DNA of 8,417 nt from Clostridiaceae bacterium AF10-41 (GCA_027686065.1 JAQCTH010000107.1:1-8417), one strand, 5' to 3'. Counted from the stretch's first letter, positions 1 to 6,527 are shown. Notes: generated from the sequence alone by a model not told the origin. A program made the numbers and translations.

Positions 1-320
1 ATGATTATTTAAATAAAGAAAATAAAATTGAATATATATATGATTTTGGAGATTATTGGAAACACAATATAACTTTAGAAGAAGTAATTGAAGATTATAT
101 ATATGATTATCCTAAATGTATAGAAGCAGAAGGAAATTGTCCTCCAGAAGATATTGGAGGAATAGAAGGATATATAGAATTTTTAAAAATAATTAATGAT
201 AAAACTCATCCAGAATATGAAAATATGCTTTCATTAGTAAGTAAACAAAATTATCAAAAAGTTTTTGATTGCGAAAGTGCTAACTTATTTATGAGAAAAT
301 ATTATGAAAAAGATAAGTAG
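1..320 (+). CDS. pRiA4b ORF-3-like family protein, C-terminal part (5' end outside window)
   Basis: An open frame enters from the left edge (first full codon at 3) and ends at TAG 318-320, giving 105 visible residues. The C-terminal half of the plasmid pRiA4b ORF-3-like domain is recognisable: the YIYDFGDYWKH stretch near the start, then YPKCIEAEGNCPPEDIGG, a GYIEFL segment, and THPEYENML. These match the family pattern of Y-x-YDFGD-x-W-x-H, a Cys before a CPPED-x-GG turn, and a DPxHPE motif. The family is widespread in bacteria and plasmids and its biochemical role is not established. It is sometimes labelled an IS1096 passenger or TnpR-like protein, but no transposase is visible here. The missing N-terminus means I cannot say whether a second domain is fused. 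Family assignment is firm; function is unknown. Confidence 0.85.
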   Translation, partial: DYLNKENKIEYIYDFGDYWKHNITLEEVIEDYIYDYPKCIEAEGNCPPEDIGGIEGYIEFLKIINDKTHPEYENMLSLVSKQNYQKVFDCESANLFMRKYYEKDK

Positions 321-345
321 TAATTTAAACTAATGTTAATAAATG

Positions 346-416
346 AAAATAAGTTCACTCAATTTAATACCTCTTAATCCTAAATATGTACTAGTGGGAT
401 AGTGTGAATTTATTTT
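346..416. repeat. Imperfect inverted repeat with 45-nt loop downstream of the pRiA4b-like gene
   Basis: The arm at 346-358 (AAAATAAGTTCAC) pairs with 404-416 (GTGAATTTATTTT) over 13 positions, with one G-T wobble. The 45-nt loop (359-403) can form a small inner ATCC/GGAT pairing. The right arm ends in a T-rich run, so the simplest role is a terminator for the upstream gene, but the loop is long for that. It could also be a dispersed palindromic element. The rest of the gene-free stretch 321-546 shows only AT-rich sequence and the repeat at 493-530. Confidence 0.45.
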
Positions 417-492
417 AACTATAAATTTTAATATAATAACATAAAAATAGTAATGGTATTTTAGAATATTATTATATAAGCTCTTTAGCACC

Positions 493-530
493 TTTATATA
501 TAAATAATGAATATAATATTTATATATAAG
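493..530. promoter_or_regulatory. AT-only inverted repeat overlapping a -10-like TATAAT, upstream of the 120-aa gene
   Basis: Positions 493-506 and 517-530 form a 14-position inverted repeat (one wobble) around a 10-nt loop. A TATAAT at 512-517 lies in the loop and would start transcription about 22 nt before the ATG at 547. No good -35 lies 16-18 nt upstream. In DNA this AT-rich such pairing can arise by chance, so both the promoter and the repeat are tentative. Confidence 0.3.
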
Positions 531-546
531 TATTTTTGGAGGAGCG

Positions 547-909
547 ATGACAAGTATATATAGATATTGTTTTGAGGATATCGTAACAATTAATATAATT
601 TCAGATGCTGTTAATAGAATTAATAATAAACCGGCTCTAGAAGAATTCCTACGAAAAACTTCATTAGGCCAAGACACATATATTAAAATATTAGAATTAA
701 CTTTTGAAGCTGAGCCAATTTTTAAGACATTTATTTATCAAGATAATCTTTTTAGGGTGAAAATTGATGGATTAAATACTAGCAATCCATTTGTAAGAAG
801 AGTCGTAGGTACTAGATTAGTTAAAAGAGAATATACAGATAAAGTTTTATATGATTTATATTATGGTAATAATTTTATGGATAATGTTTTTTGGTATAGA
901 AAAGTATAA
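547..909 (+). CDS. Hypothetical protein, 120 aa, family not recognised
   Basis: I do not recognise this protein. It is 120 residues long with no signal peptide, no membrane segment and no obvious metal-binding or catalytic motif, so it looks soluble and cytoplasmic. Charged residues are spread throughout, and the C-terminal third (about 80-120) is rich in Arg, Lys, Tyr and Phe and ends in FWYRKV. The ATG at 547 is chosen because GGAGG lies at 538-542 and an in-frame TAA at 514-516 rules out a longer reading. The 4-nt gap between GGAGG and ATG is shorter than usual. The gene has its own spacing on both sides and a terminator after it, so it is probably transcribed alone. An overlapping minus-strand frame is less convincing. 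I am fairly confident that it is coding, and make no functional claim. Confidence 0.65.
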   Translation: MTSIYRYCFEDIVTINIISDAVNRINNKPALEEFLRKTSLGQDTYIKILELTFEAEPIFKTFIYQDNLFRVKIDGLNTSNPFVRRVVGTRLVKREYTDKVLYDLYYGNNFMDNVFWYRKV

Positions 910-947
910 AAGTTTAAAATTTTGAGAATGTTAGTATAAAAGATATG

Positions 948-996
948 TATACTCTTTAGGAAATTGTGAGAAGTTTCTTATGAGTATAGTTTTTTT
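948..996 (+). terminator. Rho-independent terminator after the 120-aa gene
   Basis: TATACTC (948-954) pairs perfectly with GAGTATA (982-988). The inner part pairs imperfectly (AGGAAA against TTTCTT with small bulges), and seven T residues follow at 990-996. Position and T-run fit an intrinsic terminator for the gene ending at 909 and insulation of uvsE. Confidence 0.65.
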
Positions 997-1029
997 ATAA
1001 TTTCATTCTTTTACTTTTTTATAAGAAAA

Positions 1030-1035
1030 TATAAT
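1030..1035 (+). promoter_or_regulatory. Candidate -10 box for uvsE
   Basis: A perfect TATAAT lies 33 nt before the uvsE start codon, between the preceding terminator and the ribosome binding site AGGAG (1057-1061). The region 16-18 nt upstream is T-rich but has no good match to TTGACA. The assignment therefore rests on the -10 and its position. Confidence 0.35.
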
Positions 1036-1068
1036 CTTAAATACTTTTAAAAGATTAGGAGAAAATCT

Positions 1069-2043
1069 ATGAAAATTAGACTTGGATATGTTGCTATTTC
1101 AAATGTATTAGGAAAAAAAGTAACAAGTTCTAGCACTATTACTTTCACTAATTATAATAAAATTACATCAGAAGAAAAAAAATTAGAAAAACTAAAAAGT
1201 GTTACTAGTTCAAATTTAAATGCTTTACAAGAGTTATTAAGATATAATATAGAAAATAATATACATTTTTATAGAATAACTTCAGCTTTAATACCACTAG
1301 TTACTCATCCTGAAGTTGGATACTGGGGACATAGAGAAATATTTAAAAAGGATTTTGAATATATAGGTAGGCTTATTAAAAATTCTAATATGAGAGTTGA
1401 TACTCATCCAGATGAGTTTAATGTTATAAACAGTAATAATCCAAAAGTAGTGGAAAATACTCTGAAAAATTTAATGAGACAAGTAGAATGGTTTGAAGAT
1501 ATGAATTATAAAGATGGTAAGATGGTAATTCATGTAGGGGGAGCAACAGGAGGCAAAGAAGATGCAATAGAAAGATTCATTAAACATTTCAATGAGTTTC
1601 CTAAAGAGTTAAAAGAAAAATTAATTATAGAAAATGATGATAGAACATATACAGCAAAGGAAACTTTTAACTTGTGTAAAACATTAAATATTCCAATGGT
1701 TTTAGATATTCATCACCACAATTGTAATAATTATGGAGAAGATATCAAAGATATTCTAGATGATATACTTAATACTTGGAAAAATGAAAGTTTACCGCCT
1801 AAAATGCATTTTTCTTCACCAAAAGATAGAAATTTAATAGATAAAGTTGATAAAAGGCATTCAGATTTTATAGATGCTAAAGATTTTATAACTTTTATAG
1901 AAACTTTAAAGGGTTTTAATAAAGATATAGATATAATGTTAGAATGTAAAGAAAAAGATGTAGCATTATTTAAATTAGTACAGGATATAAAAAGCATTAA
2001 GCCAGAATATAACTGGATTGATGAAACAATATTCATTATTTAA
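1069..2043 (+). CDS. uvsE: UV DNA damage endonuclease UvsE (UVDE)
   Basis: UVDE enzymes nick DNA directly 5' of cyclobutane dimers, 6-4 photoproducts and some abasic sites, starting excision repair independently of UvrABC. This 324-residue protein is full length for bacterial UvsE. Family blocks appear in order along the TIM barrel: RLGYVAIS (4-11), FYRITSALIPLVTHP (67-81), HPDEF (113-117), HVGG (155-158), IENDDRTYT (187-195), LDIHHHNCN (212-220), KMHFSSPK (245-252), RHSDFID (263-269) and LECKEKD (291-297). By comparison with the Thermus enzyme as I recall it, H113, H155, E188, D213, H216, H247 and E292 should bind the metals, and K245 is the position of the modified lysine. The ATG at 1069 has AGGAG 7 nt upstream. 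The residue at the lesion-probing Gln position is Glu116. It sits alone between a terminator and an AT-rich palindrome. Confidence 0.95.
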   Translation: MKIRLGYVAISNVLGKKVTSSSTITFTNYNKITSEEKKLEKLKSVTSSNLNALQELLRYNIENNIHFYRITSALIPLVTHPEVGYWGHREIFKKDFEYIGRLIKNSNMRVDTHPDEFNVINSNNPKVVENTLKNLMRQVEWFEDMNYKDGKMVIHVGGATGGKEDAIERFIKHFNEFPKELKEKLIIENDDRTYTAKETFNLCKTLNIPMVLDIHHHNCNNYGEDIKDILDDILNTWKNESLPPKMHFSSPKDRNLIDKVDKRHSDFIDAKDFITFIETLKGFNKDIDIMLECKEKDVALFKLVQDIKSIKPEYNWIDETIFII

Positions 2044-2054
2044 CAATTAAATTT

Positions 2055-2079
2055 ATTTTTTAATAATTGATTAAAAAAT
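2055..2079. repeat. Perfect AT-only palindrome between uvsE and the chemoreceptor gene
   Basis: ATTTTTTAAT (2055-2064) and ATTAAAAAAT (2070-2079) are exact reverse complements around a 5-nt loop. The stem lacks G or C and no clean T-run follows, so it is at best a weak terminator for uvsE. In DNA of this composition it may be incidental. Confidence 0.35.
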
Positions 2080-2090
2080 GTAGATAATTT

Positions 2091-2120
2091 TTGAATCTTC
2101 CCTTAGAATATAAGTATATT
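2091..2120 (+). promoter_or_regulatory. Candidate sigma-A-type promoter for the chemoreceptor gene
   Basis: TTGAAT (2091-2096) and TATATT (2115-2120) are separated by 18 nt, each with five or fewer mismatches-free positions to the consensus boxes: TTGAAT differs from TTGACA at two positions and TATATT from TATAAT at one. Transcription would start near 2127, leaving a short leader that contains AAGGAGG (2134-2140). I see no motif typical of the flagellar sigma factor. Confidence 0.4.
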
Positions 2121-2146
2121 AAAATAATGTACTAAGGAGGATTTTT

Positions 2147-3913
2147 ATGAAAAAAGTTAGATATAAATTAATTATGCTTACTGTTTTTATTTCACTTGTA
2201 ACAGCTATAATTGTAAGTGTTACAATAACTTTTAGAAATATACAAACGGATGATAAGCTTTTGAAAATTCAAAAGGAGAATTTGAATAATGATTATGATG
2301 AAAGAATTAAAGAGCAAGTAGAAATTGCGATATCTATGATAGATGCAATTAATGAGAAAGCGAAAAATGGAGAAATTACTATTGATGAAGCTAAAAAACA
2401 AAGTGCGGATTTATTAAGAAAATTAAAATTTGGAAAAGAAGGATATTTTTGGGTTGATAGTGTTGATGGAACCAATATTGTTTTTTTAGGGTCAAAGACT
2501 GAAGGAACAAATAGATTAGACAATAAAGATAGTACAGGAAAATATATGATAAAAGAAATTATTGAAAATGGTAAGAAAGAAGGTGGTGGGTACACAGATT
2601 ATTGGTTTCCTAAGAGTGGAGAAACGGAAGCATCACTTAAAAGAGGATACAGCAAATTATATGCTCCATATAATTGGGTTATAGGAACTGGAAATTACAT
2701 AGATGATATTGATGAAGTTATATTAGAAAGAGAATACATATTAAAAAAGGACTTTCAAGTAGGAATGATAATTAATATGCTTATAGTTATAGGGGCATTG
2801 ATTATAGCGGTTATGTTATCCTTAATAACTAGCAAACAATTAACAAACCCATTAATTAAAATCAAAGATTTTGCAGTAAGATTATCTGGATATGATTTTA
2901 GTGATCCAATTTATATAAAAAGTAAAGATGAATTTGGACAAACAGCAGAAGCTTTAAATGAAGCACAAGAAAATGTAAAAGTATTAGTATCTTTAATAGT
3001 TGATGAATCTCAAAATATAGGGGCATCCTCAGAAGAACTTTCAGCAACAGTAGAAGAGTTATTTTCTAAAATTGTAATTATAGATGAAGCTATAGAATCA
3101 ATTACATCTGCTATTCAAGAATCAGGTGCTGTTACAGAAGAAATAAGTGCCTCTATCGAAGAAGTAGATTCAAGTATAAATGTATTATCTGGTAAGTCTA
3201 TGGATGGAAGTAACATATCAAATGCTGCAAAGGAAAGAGCTTTAGCAGTTAAAGATAATAGTAACAAAGCTATTGAAGAGACTAGAGAAATATATAACGA
3301 AAAGAAAGAGAAAATGGAAAAAGCAATTGAAGCAGTAATGGTTGTAGAAAGTATAAAGGTTATGGCAGATACTATTGGAAATATAGCAGATCAAACTAAT
3401 TTACTTGCCTTAAATGCAGCAATTGAAGCAGCTAGAGCAGGGGAGCAAGGTAAGGGATTTGCTGTTGTTGCAGATGAAGTAAGAAAGCTTGCAGAGCAGT
3501 CATCTAAAGCAGTAGGAAATATTCAAGAAACTATTTTAAAAGTACAATATGCATTTAAAAATAGTATTGAAGCAGGAAGTGAATTATTAGAATTTATTAA
3601 TAGCAATGTAAACATACAATTAGATGCTTATGGAGAAACGGGAATTAAATATTATGATGATTCAGAATTTGTAAGTCAAATGTCAGATGAAATTGCTGCA
3701 ATGTCTGAAGAAATAACAGCTACAGTTGGACAAGTTAGTGAGGCTGTGCAAAGTATGGCTGAATCATCTCAAGAATCTAGTGAAAAAGCAGAAGATATAA
3801 GAGAAAGCATGACAGAAACTACAAAAGCAATTGAACAAATTGCAAAGACAGCTCAAAGTCAAGCAGAACTTGCTCAAAAGTTAAATGAAATGGTACAAAA
3901 ATTTAATATATAA
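2147..3913 (+). CDS. Methyl-accepting chemotaxis protein, sCache_2-type sensor, HAMP, MCP signalling domain
   Basis: This is a membrane chemoreceptor that passes ligand occupancy to CheW/CheA and the flagellar motor. The 588 residues read as: short cytoplasmic start; TM1 about 8-28; extracellular sensor about 35-200; TM2 about 206-228; HAMP about 229-282 (TNPL at 233-236, DEFG at 261-264); and a long coiled-coil signalling domain to the end. The sensor carries single-Cache (sCache_2) hallmarks: [15 protein letters not shown] (96-110), [12 protein letters not shown] (128-139), [11 protein letters not shown] (146-156) and [14 protein letters not shown] (176-189). Such domains often bind small organic acids, but the ligand cannot be read from sequence. 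The kinase-contacting tip [20 protein letters not shown] is at 413-432. There is no C-terminal CheR-docking pentapeptide; it ends VQKFNI. The start has AAGGAGG 6 nt upstream. No che or flagellar genes are nearby, as usual for an orphan receptor gene. Confidence 0.95.
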   Translation: MKKVRYKLIMLTVFISLVTAIIVSVTITFRNIQTDDKLLKIQKENLNNDYDERIKEQVEIAISMIDAINEKAKNGEITIDEAKKQSADLLRKLKFGKEGYFWVDSVDGTNIVFLGSKTEGTNRLDNKDSTGKYMIKEIIENGKKEGGGYTDYWFPKSGETEASLKRGYSKLYAPYNWVIGTGNYIDDIDEVILEREYILKKDFQVGMIINMLIVIGALIIAVMLSLITSKQLTNPLIKIKDFAVRLSGYDFSDPIYIKSKDEFGQTAEALNEAQENVKVLVSLIVDESQNIGASSEELSATVEELFSKIVIIDEAIESITSAIQESGAVTEEISASIEEVDSSINVLSGKSMDGSNISNAAKERALAVKDNSNKAIEETREIYNEKKEKMEKAIEAVMVVESIKVMADTIGNIADQTNLLALNAAIEAARAGEQGKGFAVVADEVRKLAEQSSKAVGNIQETILKVQYAFKNSIEAGSELLEFINSNVNIQLDAYGETGIKYYDDSEFVSQMSDEIAAMSEEITATVGQVSEAVQSMAESSQESSEKAEDIRESMTETTKAIEQIAKTAQSQAELAQKLNEMVQKFNI

Positions 3914-3916
3914 TTT

Positions 3917-3950
3917 TTAAGGGAAGTCTATTGACTTCCCTTAATTTAAT
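3917..3950 (+). terminator. Strong terminator hairpin after the chemoreceptor gene
   Basis: TTAAGGGAAGTC (3917-3928) and GACTTCCCTTAA (3933-3944) form a perfect 12-bp stem with a TATT loop, only 4 nt after the stop codon. The tail (TTTAAT) is short and interrupted, but the stem is the most GC-rich in the window. It also lies downstream of the convergent minus-strand gene, though on that strand the stem has no T-run after it. Confidence 0.75.
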
Positions 3951-3991
3951 CTTCAAAAAACTTATTCCTTATTCTTTAAGTAATGTTTTTA

Positions 3992-4408
3992 TTATTCAAA
4001 TTTAATATTTTTATCAAGTACATATATAAGCTTTTCACCATTTTCAATAGTTCTTTTCATGTGAGGATTTTCATATCCTATTAATTCTAAAAATAAAATT
4101 TTATATTCTCCAATTTTATTTATATTATATTTATATACTGCATCACCAACATACATTTTACTTCCCTGTAGCTTCATCTCACTCTCTCCATCTTTACCAT
4201 CACTTCGAAGGGGTTCCATAATTCCATTTGAAATTACTATATAAGCTTTTGAATTTAATTGCTTTGATATATTAAAATCTGTATTTATATAATTACTGGT
4301 ATATAAATACTATTTTCCATGTAATTTTGTATGAGATATAAAACTTATGATAATAAATGGTAAGAAAAGAATTAATACAATAAATCCAAACTTTTTAATT
4401 CTCTTCAA
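3992..4408 (-). pseudogene. Small secreted or membrane-anchored protein gene interrupted by an in-frame TAG
   Basis: Reading the minus strand from TTG 4406-4408 gives 139 codons ending at TAA 3992-3994, with one internal TAG at 4310-4312 (codon 33) and no frame change. The start is supported by GGGGTGA about 5 nt upstream (reverse complement of 4414-4420). Codons 1-32 encode a basic start (KRIKK) then a strongly hydrophobic stretch, about residues 8-24, that looks like a signal peptide or membrane anchor. Codons 34-138 encode a hydrophilic, mixed alpha/beta-looking part with ISNGIMEPLRSDGKDG and ending YVLDKNIKFE. I see no lipobox Cys and do not recognise the family. The longest intact piece from an internal ATG (4217-4219) gives 75 residues and lacks both export signal and ribosome binding site. 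One base change would restore the frame. It may be a recent nonsense mutation, a phase of decay, or a sequencing error. Confidence 0.7.
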
Positions 4409-4428
4409 ATAATTCACCCCTTTATAAA

Positions 4429-4457
4429 TATATAGAGAACAATAAACTATAGTTAAA
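4429..4457 (-). promoter_or_regulatory. Candidate promoter of the interrupted minus-strand gene
   Basis: On the minus strand TTTAAC (complement of 4452-4457) and TATATA (complement of 4429-4434) are 17 nt apart. The -10 sits about 20 nt before the TTG start codon and just ahead of the ribosome binding site. The -35 falls inside the left palindrome of the 4445-4475 element. Confidence 0.45.
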
Positions 4458-4475
4458 TTATATTTTAACTATAGT
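4445..4475. promoter_or_regulatory. Paired palindromes forming a 12-bp inverted repeat; operator-like
   Basis: ACTATAGTTAAA (4446-4457) and TTTAACTATAGT (4464-4475) are exact reverse complements around a 6-nt loop. In addition, each arm contains ACTATAGT, itself a perfect palindrome. The two copies (4446-4453 and 4468-4475) have centres 22 bp apart, about two helical turns, as expected for two dimers of a repressor binding one DNA face. The element covers the -35 of the minus-strand promoter and lies about 65 bp upstream of the sulP-family promoter. It could instead be a hairpin, but no T-run follows it. The regulator is unknown. Confidence 0.5.
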
Positions 4476-4536
4476 ACTAATTTGAAAATAATGTAAGTTG
4501 AGATTGAGAATTGTGGATCAATAAAGTGTATCTTTA

Positions 4537-4564
4537 TTTAACATAACTTGTATTATTTTATAAG
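4537..4564 (+). promoter_or_regulatory. Candidate promoter of the SulP transporter gene
   Basis: TTTAAC (4537-4542) and TATAAG (4559-4564) are 16 nt apart, about 60 nt before the preferred start. A small inverted repeat (AATAAAG 4520-4526, CTTTATT 4532-4538) overlaps the -35, and a 5-bp hairpin AGGTA/TACCT lies at 4568-4580 in the leader. Either could be regulatory, but both are short enough to be chance. Confidence 0.4.
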
Positions 4565-4605
4565 TAGAGGTAAAATACCTATGGACAATATATGAACAAA
4601 GTATG

Positions 4606-4614
4606 AAGAAGGGG
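4606..4614 (+). promoter_or_regulatory. Ribosome binding site that decides the SulP start
   Basis: AAGAAGGGG ends 9 nt before ATG 4624. It lies inside the reading frame if ATG 4603 were used and directly abuts ATG 4615 with no spacer. No Shine-Dalgarno sequence precedes 4603. The site therefore favours initiation at 4624. Confidence 0.6.
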
Positions 4615-4623
4615 ATGAATATA

Positions 4624-6261
4624 ATGATTAAAAGTTATATTAAAGACATTAAAAATGAATTCAAGGGATATGGCTTGTTAAATTTCAAACAAGATCTAAT
4701 GGCAGGAATAACTGTTACAGCAGTTGCACTACCACTAGCATTGGCTTTTGGGGTTAGTTCTGGAGCAACAGCAGCAGCAGGTTTGGTAACAGCTATATTA
4801 TCTGGGTTAGTGATAGGGGCACTATCTGGAGGATCTTTTCAAATATCAGGACCAACAGGAGCTATGAGTGCAATTTTAGTTGCATTATTTCAAAAATATG
4901 GACTAGAAGGTGTATGGATAGCAGGTGCGCTTGCAGGAATTATCCTTATATTGGCAGGTATATTTAAATTAGGTAAGATTGTTTCATATATACCAACGCC
5001 AGTAATAACTGGCTTTACATCAGGTATTGCATTAATAATAGCAATAGGACAATTAGATAATTTTTTGGGAGTTTCAACTAAATCATCTGAATCAGCAGCA
5101 ATAAAAGTATTGAATTTTTTTAGTACACCATTACATCCAAATTGGTATGCTATTTCAATTGGATTATTAGTTATTATTATTATGGTGATATGTCCTAAAA
5201 AGTTTAACAATATAATCCCATCATCTTTAATTGCATTAATAATAACTTTGGTAATAAATATGATATTTAAATTACCAGTGGATATAATTGGTGATATACC
5301 TCAAAAGTTACTTTTAGATGACAGACTTAGAATTACTTCAATAAACCTTGAAATTGTAAAAAGCGTGTTAGTACCAGCTATAAGTATTGCAGCATTAGCG
5401 ATGATTGAAAGTTTATTGTGTGGTGAAGTTGGAAAGAAGATGAAAGGAGATACTTTTGATGCAAATAGAGAATTGATTGCACAGGGAGTTGGTAATTTTA
5501 TAATACCTTTCTTTGGGGGAGTACCTGCAACTGCAGCTATTGCAAGAACAAGTGTGGCCATAAAGTCAGGTGCAAAAACTAGATTAGTAAGTATGCTTCA
5601 TTCTGTATTTTTGATGCTATCAATGTTTTTATTAGCGCCAGTTATGTCCAGTATTCCATTATCAGCACTTGCAGGAATCCTTATAGTAACAGCATGGAGA
5701 ATGAACGAATGGAAAAATATAAAATACATATTCTCCAAAAAGTTTAAAGGTGCAATATTAAAATTTTTAATAACTATGTTTGCAACAATAGCACTAGATT
5801 TAACTCAAGCAATATTAATAGGAGTAATATTTTCCAGTTTATTATTTATGGTAAAGATTGCAAATATGGATATATCAGTAAGTGAAGTAGATGAAAAAAG
5901 ATTAGATGATTTAGTAGCAAAAAGTGATAATTTATCAAATATTAAGGTTATGTATTTTACTGGCCCATTATTTTTTGCAACAACAGAAAAGTTTAAAAAA
6001 GAAATTTTATCAATAAAAGATGCTAAAGTTATAATATTGTCAATGAGGGGAGTTCCATTAATTGATACATCAGCTCTGCAAGGATTATCAGAAGTTATTG
6101 AAGAAATAGAAGGTAGAGACTGTAGAATTATGTTGTGTGGTCTGCAGCAGCCTGTTAAAGATATTATAGATAAATCAGGATTTGAAGAAAAGTTAGGAAG
6201 TAATATGATTTTTTGGAGTGCAGATCAAGCAATTAAAAGTGCAAAAACAATAGTAGCGTAA
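4624..6261 (+). CDS. SulP (SLC26) family anion transporter with C-terminal STAS domain
   Basis: SulP proteins are inner-membrane carriers or antiporters for sulfate, bicarbonate, dicarboxylates or other anions; the substrate cannot be told from sequence alone. From ATG 4624 the protein has 545 residues, typical for the bacterial family. The hydrophobic core spans about 27-412. It contains the TM3 signature QISGPTGAMSAIL (73-85) and a second signature, AMIESLLCGEVGKKMKG (259-275) followed by NRELIAQGVGN (281-291) and GGVPATAAIARTSV (298-311). The C-terminal STAS domain, about 418-540, includes MRGVPLIDTSALQGL (474-488), where the D-T/S-S loop is the phosphorylatable site in anti-sigma antagonist relatives. 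STAS domains here affect transport or protein partners. The frame extends upstream to ATG 4603 (seven more residues), but the ribosome binding site argues for 4624. It is flanked by its own promoter and terminator and is divergent from the interrupted gene. Confidence 0.93.
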   Translation: MIKSYIKDIKNEFKGYGLLNFKQDLMAGITVTAVALPLALAFGVSSGATAAAGLVTAILSGLVIGALSGGSFQISGPTGAMSAILVALFQKYGLEGVWIAGALAGIILILAGIFKLGKIVSYIPTPVITGFTSGIALIIAIGQLDNFLGVSTKSSESAAIKVLNFFSTPLHPNWYAISIGLLVIIIMVICPKKFNNIIPSSLIALIITLVINMIFKLPVDIIGDIPQKLLLDDRLRITSINLEIVKSVLVPAISIAALAMIESLLCGEVGKKMKGDTFDANRELIAQGVGNFIIPFFGGVPATAAIARTSVAIKSGAKTRLVSMLHSVFLMLSMFLLAPVMSSIPLSALAGILIVTAWRMNEWKNIKYIFSKKFKGAILKFLITMFATIALDLTQAILIGVIFSSLLFMVKIANMDISVSEVDEKRLDDLVAKSDNLSNIKVMYFTGPLFFATTEKFKKEILSIKDAKVIILSMRGVPLIDTSALQGLSEVIEEIEGRDCRIMLCGLQQPVKDIIDKSGFEEKLGSNMIFWSADQAIKSAKTIVA

Positions 6262-6284
6262 TTATATAGCAAAGAATAAATAAT

Positions 6285-6326
6285 ATAAACTAGCTGAAAT
6301 TTAAGTAAGCTAGTTTATTAATTTTT
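6285..6326 (+). terminator. Rho-independent terminator after the SulP gene
   Basis: ATAAACTAGCT (6285-6295) and AGCTAGTTTAT (6308-6318) form a perfect 11-bp stem with a 12-nt loop, followed by TAATTTTT (6319-6326). It starts 24 nt after the stop codon. Confidence 0.8.
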
Positions 6327-6359
6327 GCAATAAAGATTAAAAATATATTGTATAAAATG

Positions 6360-6387
6360 TTTACATAATATCAAAATATTGTAAAAT
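6360..6387 (+). promoter_or_regulatory. Promoter of the chitinase gene
   Basis: TTTACA (6360-6365) and TAAAAT (6382-6387) are 16 nt apart, each one mismatch or two from the sigma-A consensus. A start near 6394 would leave a leader of about 135 nt before the ATG at 6528, long enough to carry regulation. Confidence 0.55.
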
Positions 6388-6418
6388 ATAAGTAAGGGCG
6401 TTAGTTATTTTATTTTTT

Positions 6419-6461
6419 GGAGGTGATGTTATATAAAATCTTAAAGAGTAAATCTTAAAGA
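6419..6461 (+). promoter_or_regulatory. Chitinase leader: isolated strong Shine-Dalgarno-like site and 12-bp tandem repeat
   Basis: GGAGGTGAT (6419-6427) is a near-perfect complement of the 16S rRNA tail but lies 100 nt before the chitinase start. The only ATG close by (6426) overlaps it and opens just 10 codons (to TAA 6456-6458). Directly after, AAATCTTAAAGA occurs twice (6436-6447 and 6450-6461) with a 14-bp period. The repeat could be a response-regulator or activator site placed in the leader, or an RNA element. No known riboswitch class is recognisable. Confidence 0.35.
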
Positions 6462-6527
6462 TAAAAGTTAATATTGTGATAGACGGAAGATAAATAATTT
6501 TTTAGTTGTTATAAAGGAAGGGATAGT

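Noticed and set aside
1..320. Insertion sequence at the left edge, suggested by the IS1096-passenger label of the pRiA4b-like family
   Set aside because: No transposase, terminal inverted repeats or target duplication are visible in the window.
336..677. Minus-strand open frame of 113 codons overlapping the 120-residue gene
   Set aside because: Its product is a low-complexity run of Tyr, Ile and Leu from AT-rich non-coding DNA, and the plus-strand frame it overlaps has a ribosome binding site and a more normal composition.
1731..2036. Minus-strand frame inside uvsE
   Set aside because: It lies wholly within a clearly conserved gene and has no protein features; a shadow of the coding strand.
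2192..2595. Minus-strand frames inside the chemoreceptor gene
   Set aside because: They overlap the conserved Cache sensor coding sequence and each other; composition is typical of antisense frames.
4310..4312. TAG read as pyrrolysine or another recoded codon
   Set aside because: No pyrrolysine or methylamine-metabolism gene is in view, the protein is not a methyltransferase, and a point nonsense mutation is simpler.
4890..5561. Minus-strand frames inside the SulP gene
   Set aside because: They are antisense to conserved membrane segments; no ribosome binding site or recognisable motif.
6388..6527. Cyclic-di-GMP or other riboswitch in the chitinase leader
   Set aside because: The conserved core sequences of the GEMM classes are not present, and no stable multi-stem fold or terminator/antiterminator pair is evident.
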